From Shewanella sp. GD04112 (GTDB lineage Bacteria; Pseudomonadota; Gammaproteobacteria; Enterobacterales; Shewanellaceae): a stretch of DNA of 64,000 bases. The stretch covers positions 1,116,001-1,180,000 of the forward strand of contig NZ_JAOEAL010000001.1 of the NCBI RefSeq assembly GCF_029835735.1. The letters are read 5' to 3'. This document shows, in pieces, positions 58,167 through 64,000 of the stretch. How positions within the stretch are numbered: position 1 is the first letter of the stretch; each line of letters starts with the position of its first letter. The notes beneath the pieces were generated by a model. That model was not told the DNA's origin and made no database searches. It saw only the letters and a program-made list of their open reading frames with translations. Made by a program: the position numbers and the translations under genes.

Positions 58167-59393
58167 ATGAGCCAAGCGATAAGCCAAACACAGCAACCAA
58201 GCCAGACAACCACAGATGCTCAGCGATTTGATGTGATCCTTGTCGGTGGCGGTATGGTGGGCGCGGCAACGGCTATCGGACTGGCGAAGCAAGGCTTACA
58301 GGTGGCGGTGATTGAATCATTTGCCCCCGAGGCTTATTCCCCCGAGCAGGCATTAGATGTGCGCGTGTCGGCGATAAGCGTGGCCTCTGAACAGTTACTC
58401 GAGCAGTTAGGCGCGCTCGAGAGCCTGCTTAACATGCGTAATGTGCCTTATCTGGGCTTAGAAACCTGGGAGCTTGATGGCTGCATTACTCAATTCCATA
58501 GCTCACAAATCGGCGCGAGCCATTTAGGGCATATTGTTGAAAACCGTTTGGTGCAACTTGCCCTGTGGGAGCAAATGCAGCAATGGGATGCGATTAAATT
58601 GTTTTGCCCAGAACGAGTGGCGACTTTTTCGCGTCTCACAGACGGGGTAAGCGTGCACTTACAATCCGGTATTCAGCTTGAGGCAAAGCTGCTTATCGGG
58701 GCCGATGGCGCCAACTCGCAGGTGCGCCAATGGGCAGGGATTGGCATTTCGGGGTGGGACTATGCCCAATCGGCGATGCTGATTAATATTCAAACCGCCC
58801 AAGGTCAGCAAGATGTCACTTGGCAACAATTTACCCCTAACGGTCCGCGCTCGTTATTACCTCTCCCCGGCAATCATGCGTCGTTAGTCTGGTATGACGA
58901 TGCCAATCGCATTAAACAATTAATGCAGCTGAATCATAAGCAGCTTGCCGACCAAATCCGCCAGCATTTCCCCGCTCGCTTAGACAGTGACTTTACAGTA
59001 GAAGCCAAAGGCAGTTTTGCTCTGACGCGCCGCCACGCGAATGCCTATTTTAAGCCGAATGTGGTGATTTTAGGGGATGCGGCGCACACCATTAACCCGT
59101 TGGCGGGTCAAGGGGTTAACCTCGGCTTTAAAGATGTCGAGGCCTTACTAACGGTAATCAAGAATGCATTAACCGAGGATAAACCTTGGTGGTCCACCGA
59201 GGTATTAAATGCCTATCAAGCCAAACGTTATCGCGATAATCAACTGATGATGACGACCATGGATGTGTTTTACGCAGGTTTTAGTAATGACATTTTGCCA
59301 CTTAAATTACTGCGTAACGGCGCGTTAAAACTGGCCAATATTAACTCACCCATCAAGCGAACCGTGCTGAAGTATGCGATGGGCCTCAATTAG
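58167..59393 (+). CDS. ubiF: 2-octaprenyl-3-methyl-6-methoxy-1,4-benzoquinol hydroxylase
   Basis: FAD monooxygenase of ubiquinone synthesis. 408 residues from ATG (an in-frame GTG lies 12 bases upstream). N-terminal FAD motif DVILVGGGMVGAATAIGLAKQ, ISAISVASEQLL, and second FAD motif GDAAHTINPLAGQGVNLGFKD. C-terminal YAGFSNDILPLKLLRN matches E. coli UbiF better than UbiH or UbiI. Order miaB-ubiF also fits E. coli. Confidence 0.93.
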   Translation: MSQAISQTQQPSQTTTDAQRFDVILVGGGMVGAATAIGLAKQGLQVAVIESFAPEAYSPEQALDVRVSAISVASEQLLEQLGALESLLNMRNVPYLGLETWELDGCITQFHSSQIGASHLGHIVENRLVQLALWEQMQQWDAIKLFCPERVATFSRLTDGVSVHLQSGIQLEAKLLIGADGANSQVRQWAGIGISGWDYAQSAMLINIQTAQGQQDVTWQQFTPNGPRSLLPLPGNHASLVWYDDANRIKQLMQLNHKQLADQIRQHFPARLDSDFTVEAKGSFALTRRHANAYFKPNVVILGDAAHTINPLAGQGVNLGFKDVEALLTVIKNALTEDKPWWSTEVLNAYQAKRYRDNQLMMTTMDVFYAGFSNDILPLKLLRNGALKLANINSPIKRTVLKYAMGLN

Positions 59394-59560
59394 GCCACAT
59401 CATTAGTGCTGACTCACTCGGCATTTGTTGACTTACGCATTGAGTGCTAAAATGCCGCGTTTTTAACGAGTATAAGCGGCATTATTAACTCAAGATGGTC
59501 GTCCATGTGCGCTTTGCCATCGACCAATTAACACAGTATTGAGTGCCATTAGTGAGTGTC

Positions 59561-60148
59561 ATGAGCGAAATTAAATTAATCGTAGGTCTTGCCAATCCGG
59601 GCGCCGAATATGCGCAGACTCGCCATAATGCGGGTGCTTGGTATGTGGAAGAATTGGCCCGCATCTGTGGCGTCAGCTTAGTGCCGGATAGCAAGTATTT
59701 TGGCCTCACCGCCAGAGCCGTGTTGCATGGCAAAGATGTGCGTTTGCTGATCCCAACGACTTATATGAACTTAAGCGGCAAAGCTGTGGGGGCCTTAGCG
59801 AATTTCTTCCGTATTACCCCTGAAGAAATTCTGGTGGCCCACGATGAGTTGGATATGCCGCCCGGTGTGGCTAAATTTAAACTCGGTGGCGGTCATGGTG
59901 GCCATAACGGTTTAAAAGACATTATTGCTAAACTGGCCAATGATAAAAACTTCTACCGTTTACGGATTGGGATTGGCCATCCCGGCGATAAGAATAAAGT
60001 AAGTGGTTACGTACTGGGTAAGGCGCCTGCTAAAGAACAAGAGCTGATCAACGCCGCCGTAGATGAAGCCGTACGTTCCACTGAAGTGCTATTTAAAGAG
60101 GACATGGTGAAAGCCATGACTCGCTTACACTCCTTTAAAGCGGAGTAA
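59561..60148 (+). CDS. pth: Peptidyl-tRNA hydrolase
   Basis: Recycles peptidyl-tRNA released prematurely. 195 residues from ATG of [14 protein letters not shown]. Catalytic His in TRHNAGAW, Asp in [10 protein letters not shown], plus [15 protein letters not shown]. ychF follows 140 bp later, as in many gammaproteobacteria. Confidence 0.98.
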
Positions 60149-60288
60149 GCCCTGTGCTCGCGTCCTGCATAAAGGACGGCGAACACCAGAACAATCGAAT
60201 TAATCAATGTACTGCCTAAGGGCAGGGTGACTATAAACTTGCTGGTGAGTGTGACTCGCCAGCCTATCATCGAGAGAAAGGTAAGAAT

Positions 60289-61380
60289 ATGGGTTTTAAA
60301 TGCGGCATTGTTGGTCTTCCTAACGTAGGTAAATCAACGCTTTTTAATGCGTTAACTAAGGCTGGCATCGAAGCGGCAAACTTCCCGTTTTGTACCATCG
60401 AGCCAAACACTGGCGTTGTACCTGTGCCGGATCCACGCTTAGACGCGCTGGCGGCGATTGTCAATCCGCAGCGTGTACTGCCAACCACGATGGAATTCGT
60501 GGATATTGCTGGTCTAGTGGCGGGCGCGTCGAAAGGTGAAGGCCTAGGTAACAAGTTCCTTGCTAACATCCGCGAAACCGATGCTATCGGTCACGTTGTA
60601 CGTTGCTTTGAAGATGACAACATTGTCCACGTGGCTAACCGTGTTGACCCTGCGCGCGATATCGAAGTGATCAACACTGAATTGGCATTAGCCGACTTAG
60701 ACAGCTTAGAGCGTGCGGTGATCCGTCAACAAAAACGTGCTAAGGGCGGCGACAAAGACGCTAAGTTTGAAGTGGATGTTCTCGAGAAGATGCGTCCAAT
60801 CCTCGATGAAGGCCATATGTTGCGTTCTATGGAGCTGTCTAAGGAAGAGTTAGAAGCGGTTGCTTACTTAAACTTCTTAACCTTAAAGCCAACCATGTAC
60901 ATTGCTAACGTGGCTGAAGATGGTTTCGAAAATAACCCACATTTAGATGCAGTGCGTGCCATCGCTGAAAAAGAAAACGCCATTGTTGTGTCAGTGTGCG
61001 CCGCCATTGAGTCAGAACTGGCTGAAATGGAGGCCGAAGAGCGTGATGAGTTTATGGCGGACCTCGGTTTAGAAGAGCCTGGGTTAGACCGCGTGATCCG
61101 CGCTGGTTACCAATTACTGAGCCTGCAAACTTACTTTACAGCGGGTGTAAAAGAAGTGCGCGCTTGGACCGTTTCTGTGGGCGCGACTGCACCTCAAGCG
61201 GCGGGCGTAATTCACACCGACTTCGAACGTGGCTTTATTCGTGCTCAAGTGATGGCATTTGACGACTTTATTACCTATAAAGGTGAAGCGGGCGCCAAAG
61301 AAGCGGGTAAGTTACGTGTAGAAGGCAAGACATACATTGTTCAAGACGGCGATGTAATGCACTTCCTGTTTAACGTATAA
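60289..61380 (+). CDS. ychF: Ribosome-associated ATPase YchF (Obg family)
   Basis: 363 residues. P-loop [17 protein letters not shown], switch [22 protein letters not shown], and a coiled-coil insertion with a C-terminal TGS domain ([14 protein letters not shown]). In place of the usual NKxD the segment reads YIANVAEDG, as expected for ATP-preferring YchF. Codon use looks highly expressed. Confidence 0.98.
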   Translation: MGFKCGIVGLPNVGKSTLFNALTKAGIEAANFPFCTIEPNTGVVPVPDPRLDALAAIVNPQRVLPTTMEFVDIAGLVAGASKGEGLGNKFLANIRETDAIGHVVRCFEDDNIVHVANRVDPARDIEVINTELALADLDSLERAVIRQQKRAKGGDKDAKFEVDVLEKMRPILDEGHMLRSMELSKEELEAVAYLNFLTLKPTMYIANVAEDGFENNPHLDAVRAIAEKENAIVVSVCAAIESELAEMEAEERDEFMADLGLEEPGLDRVIRAGYQLLSLQTYFTAGVKEVRAWTVSVGATAPQAAGVIHTDFERGFIRAQVMAFDDFITYKGEAGAKEAGKLRVEGKTYIVQDGDVMHFLFNV

Positions 61381-61517
61381 CGGGTTTGATAAAGGGCTAA
61401 GCTTTAGAAAGTAAGGTAAAATACGGGCAACAGAGGGCGATTTAGCGCATCTGTTGCTCAGTTTGGTGAAGTAATAGCCGAACGGTTTGTCTCAAGGAAA
61501 ATAGCGAAAAAAAGCTG

Positions 61518-61546
61518 TTGACCTCGATACCTCGAATAAGCATAAT
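61518..61546 (+). promoter_or_regulatory. Sigma70 promoter of the tRNA operon
   Basis: TTGACC (61518-61523), 17-bp spacer and CATAAT (61541-61546), then ACGCCCCG. The GC-rich discriminator is typical of stable RNA promoters under stringent control. Confidence 0.85.
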
Positions 61547-61587
61547 ACGCCCCGTTCCTCGCTACGAGGGGCGCGCAATAACGAAGT

Positions 61588-61664
61588 GGCAATGTAGCTC
61601 AGCTGGTTAGAGCACAGCACTCATAATGCTGGGGTCGCAGGTTCAAGTCCCGCCATTGCTACCA
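61588..61664 (+). tRNA. tRNA-Met (CAT), elongator type
   Basis: 77 nt with encoded CCA, anticodon CAT at 61622-61624. The anticodon stem and T-arm resemble elongator tRNA-Met more than the Ile2 (lysidine) tRNA, which shares this anticodon. The first acceptor pair is G1-U72 instead of G-C. Confidence 0.93.
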
Positions 61665-61718
61665 TTTCGTTATCCTAGCGTTTGCTAGCATCAATTCAGG
61701 ATGTCAACTTGAAGCAGT

Positions 61719-61803
<85 letters not shown>

Positions 61804-61850
61804 TTATTTTTAAACATCGGCGTAAGCGGATGTATGAAACAAGTTAGTGA

Positions 61851-61925
61851 TGGGGTATCGCCAAGCGGTAAGGCACCGGGTTTTGATCCCGGCATACCTA
61901 GGTTCGAATCCTAGTACCCCAGCCA
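61851..61925 (+). tRNA. tRNA-Gln (TTG), copy 1
   Basis: 75 nt, acceptor TGGGGTA/TACCCCA, anticodon loop TTTTGAT with TTG, discriminator G, encoded CCA. Confidence 0.96.
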
Positions 61926-61947
61926 TCATTTCATGTTTCTCAGTTTT

Positions 61948-62022
61948 TGGGGTATCGCCAAGCGGTAAGGCACCGGGTTTTGATCCCGGCATACCTAGGT
62001 TCGAATCCTAGTACCCCAGCCA
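61948..62022 (+). tRNA. tRNA-Gln (TTG), copy 2
   Basis: Identical to copy 1. Only one base separates its CCA from the next tRNA-Met. Confidence 0.96.
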
Positions 62023-62023
62023 T

Positions 62024-62100
62024 GGCAATGTAGCTCAGCTGGTTAGAGCACAGCACTCATAATGCTGGGGTCGCAGGTTCAAGTCCCGCCATTGCTACCA
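62024..62100 (+). tRNA. tRNA-Met (CAT), copy 2
   Basis: Identical to the first tRNA-Met, including G1-U72. Confidence 0.93.
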
Positions 62101-62183
62101 TATTTAAATCCACGTTAAATCAATTTGATTTATCTGGTAAAAATCCAGAGACGCCTTTGTTTGCCAATCTGGTACATTTTGAT

Positions 62184-62268
<85 letters not shown>

Positions 62269-62304
62269 TCAAAGTGAAACCTTCTAGGTTGATGAAAAGT
62301 TAAT

Positions 62305-62379
62305 TGGGGTATCGCCAAGCGGTAAGGCACCGGGTTTTGATCCCGGCATACCTAGGTTCGAATCCTAGTACCCCAGCCA
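62305..62379 (+). tRNA. tRNA-Gln (TTG), copy 3
   Basis: Identical to the other two Gln copies. Last gene of the operon. Confidence 0.96.
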
Positions 62380-62386
62380 TAGTTAA

Positions 62387-62412
62387 AAAGCCCGTCCTAC
62401 GACGGGCTTTTT
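62387..62412 (+). terminator. Terminator of the tRNA operon
   Basis: AAAGCCCGTC / GACGGGCTTT with a CTAC loop and T5. Confidence 0.92.
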
Positions 62413-62597
62413 GCTTTCTGTCTTTTGTGATGTGCTTTTCGAGTCACTCCCTCATTACTTCGTTATCTTTCAATCTTCTGCTCTATTACTCGCGTGTTAT
62501 GGCTTTACTCGAGCAAGCCTCGTGCTTGTATTTTGGCTATGTGCGAATGACTAAGATGTATTTAGGGGTTGGAATGGGTGTGTCATCGAGATAAAAA
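62413..62597. other. Intergenic gap after the tRNA operon
   Basis: No gene is visible. A longer frame in this region overlaps the last tRNA and has no ribosome site. Confidence 0.55.
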
Positions 62598-62625
62598 AGC
62601 CACAGTGCTTAATAACACTGTGGCT
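62592..62625 (-). terminator. Terminator of the lipoprotein-like gene
   Basis: On the minus strand AGCCACAGTG / CACTGTGGCT with an 8-base loop and T6. Confidence 0.9.
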
Positions 62626-62683
62626 GACTAACACCGACAAAAGTGAAATGCGACTAAAACGCTCGCAGAGCGTAGATTAGTTA

Positions 62684-63343
62684 TTATTGTACAGGTTTAA
62701 CTTCTTTAACCGCTGCGGGAGCTGCGACTTCGCTCACTGCCTTTTCAAGTACCGCTTCCTGTGTCGCTTTTACATCGCCTGTGGCAACCGCTTTTAGGGG
62801 CGCAGCCGCTGGGATTTGTTCTTGCAGCTTTTCGGTGCCTGCATCTATCGCCTTTTGCTGTAGTTTTTGCGGATCTGTGTAGTCAGCCAGTTCTTTAGGC
62901 CAGCTTGGTACCAGTTTCTCAGCCTGATCGGTAAATTGCTCAGAGATAATTTTTGGCGAGCCACCCGTAAGCAACATCACCGCCATTTGGTTGGTTTCTG
63001 AGTTCCACACAAAGCCTGCTTTTTCGGCTATTTCTGGCACTGGTGTATAGGTCGATACCATATAAAACAGTGGGCCTTCCTGCTGGATTTTATCGGCGGT
63101 TTTAAGCAGCGATACTGTGGTCTCGTAGTTGTCTCCGAGCAGAGCCTTCATTCGATCTTTAATCAGCGGCTGTTCGAACAGCCCCACGTCATTGGGATTT
63201 AATCCGACAAGGGGTTTTAGTAGTGCCCACATGAGTTGGCCTTGGGGTGACATCAATAGCAGTGGGGCAACACAGGCATTAAGCATTAATGCGAGCCAAA
63301 TAATGTTAAGGCAACGCATTTTTTTGAGCAGAGTTGTACTCAA
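62684..63343 (-). CDS. Predicted secreted or lipoprotein of unknown function
   Basis: 219 residues. A hydrophobic segment (CLNIIWLALMLNACVAPLLLM) contains LNAC, a possible lipobox at Cys near 24, though the following residues remain hydrophobic. Middle part FYMVSTYTPVPEIAEKAGFVWNSETNQM looks folded. The C-terminal 60 residues are Ala/Lys/Glu/Val-rich and low in complexity. No family recognised. It has its own terminator and is divergent from the PepSY-type gene. Confidence 0.7.
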   Translation of the reverse strand: MSTTLLKKMRCLNIIWLALMLNACVAPLLLMSPQGQLMWALLKPLVGLNPNDVGLFEQPLIKDRMKALLGDNYETTVSLLKTADKIQQEGPLFYMVSTYTPVPEIAEKAGFVWNSETNQMAVMLLTGGSPKIISEQFTDQAEKLVPSWPKELADYTDPQKLQQKAIDAGTEKLQEQIPAAAPLKAVATGDVKATQEAVLEKAVSEVAAPAAVKEVKPVQ

Positions 63344-63724
63344 GATGATATTTCCTTTGGAAGTACCAGCAAGTCGCCGGCGGCGGATTGTAGCCGATTG
63401 CGATTCTGTAAACGAGAGGGGTGAATAAGTAAATTTTTACAGGGATTAGAGGGTAAAAAGTTAAGTTTTATCTAATTGAATTTGTATTGGTTTTACAATT
63501 ATTTCTGTTTTCTCCTCCTCAATTCTCGCTCTGTGAGTTTGCAATATTTCCCATCAACTTTGCCGTTATACCGTGCTTGTGATGTAAAGAATGTAAACCT
63601 GGGTTTTGTTGATAATAAATATCATTTACTCTCTATCCCATTAACTTTCGTTAATACAGGCTATTAGCTAACGGTTGGTGGCGATTTAGGCGCTCGCCTA
63701 ATATCCCTTCTTGAGAGTCAGTCA
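63344..63724. other. Divergent control region with Fur-like site
   Basis: AT-rich from 63430 on, and no gene is credible. It contains the Fur-like site below and must hold promoters for both flanking genes. Confidence 0.6.
63611..63629. promoter_or_regulatory. Fur-box-like site
   Basis: GATAATAAATATCATTTAC matches the 19-bp Fur consensus at 14 positions by hand count. It lies 95 bp before the PepSY-type gene, consistent with iron repression. Confidence 0.65.
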
Positions 63725-64000
63725 TTGAAATTAAAAGTTAGTAAATCATCGCTTTCCTTCGCTCGGATTATTCATGTTTATGTCTCTATGGCACTGCTGC
63801 TGTTAATGCTGTTTTTTGCCGTAACCGGGATCACCTTAAACCATCCCAATTGGTTTTCATCAGCAGATCAAGAGCCGCGACGTGAACAGTTTGATATTCC
63901 TAACTATTTGATACCCGCAGCGCCGCAGGAGCCTGAGTGGCGTTTAGCGGCGGGGCATTGGTTAAAAAGCCAGTGGGATATGGATATTGGCACTGCCGAT
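63725..64000 (+). CDS. PepSY-associated membrane protein (3' end beyond the window)
   Basis: An open frame of 92 codons to the window's edge, starting from a TTG eight bases after GAGAG (no ATG fits). (M)KLKVSKSSLS is followed by FARIIHVYVSMALLLLMLFF and AVTGITLNHPNWF, the typical first helix and loop of PepSY-TM proteins, often found with siderophore or heme uptake and ferric reduction. The Fur-like site upstream supports an iron link. I recall an iron-regulated operon at the corresponding place in S. oneidensis. Start and full length cannot be confirmed here. Confidence 0.78.
   Translation, partial: MKLKVSKSSLSFARIIHVYVSMALLLLMLFFAVTGITLNHPNWFSSADQEPRREQFDIPNYLIPAAPQEPEWRLAAGHWLKSQWDMDIGTAD

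Noticed and set aside
61588..61664. CAT tRNA as the tRNA-Ile2 (lysidine) type
   Set aside because: The stems and the Met-Leu-Gln gene order resemble the elongator Met cluster of E. coli more closely. A tilS-substrate test would settle it.
62304..62594. A 96-codon frame after the tRNA cluster
   Set aside because: It begins inside the last tRNA-Gln, crosses a clear terminator and has no ribosome site.

Overview
The window is chromosomal DNA of a gammaproteobacterium, almost certainly a Shewanella. The housekeeping proteins align closely with Escherichia coli families (from memory), and the gene order matches what I recall of Shewanella chromosomes: dnaK-dnaJ, dapB-carAB, the lipA-to-leuS envelope cluster, lnt-corC-ybeY-phoH-miaB-ubiF, pth-ychF and a Met/Leu/Gln tRNA cluster. 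Gene calls rest on protein recognition. Family assignments of hypothetical proteins are less sure and are marked as such.

Layout. 1-2911: dnaK (5' end missing) and dnaJ. 2912-7620: a variable stretch with an orphan HEPN-like protein in an AT-rich island, several hairpin repeats, a DEAD-box helicase, a GNAT acetyltransferase and a LoiP-like lipoprotein protease. 7813-13896: fklB, dapB, carA, carB. 13980-18439 (minus): a periplasmic solute-binding protein, a soluble CZB chemoreceptor, and an outer-membrane-like protein in tandem with MgtE. 19119-22488: an EEP hydrolase convergent with a bufferin-type RiPP operon (precursor, MNIO maturase, partner protein). 22956-28124: rlmI, rpiA, a YedI homologue, an RNase D-like exonuclease and a Cys/His-cluster protein. 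28430-32383: a divergent tRNA-Trp, then a small metal-ligand-rich protein, a TonB receptor and a DUF1624 membrane protein. 32467-36251: dps, holD-rimI, and a LysR regulator divergent from a DUF1254 protein.

36315-50441 (minus) is one long conserved cluster for lipoylation, cell-wall elongation, NAD and ribosome assembly: leuS-lptE-holA-nadD-rsfS-rlmH-mrdA-rodA-mltB-rlpA-dacA-ybeD-lipB-lipA. 50563-57818: ybeL, an orphan prepilin, then phoH-ybeY-corC-lnt and miaB on the minus strand, plus a small secreted protein. 58167-61380: ubiF, pth, ychF. 61518-62416: a seven-gene tRNA operon with a clear promoter and terminator. 62684-64000: a lipoprotein-like gene, a Fur-box-like site and the start of a PepSY-type membrane protein.

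The most interesting system is the bufferin operon at 20264-22488. Its precursor carries two near-identical six-cysteine units, so it appears to be an internally duplicated metal-binding peptide. Next come the structured leader or MITE-like element upstream of the OMP-mgtE pair, the orphan RNxxxH (HEPN) protein, the divergent tRNA-Trp, and the family of CATCCATG-core hairpins.
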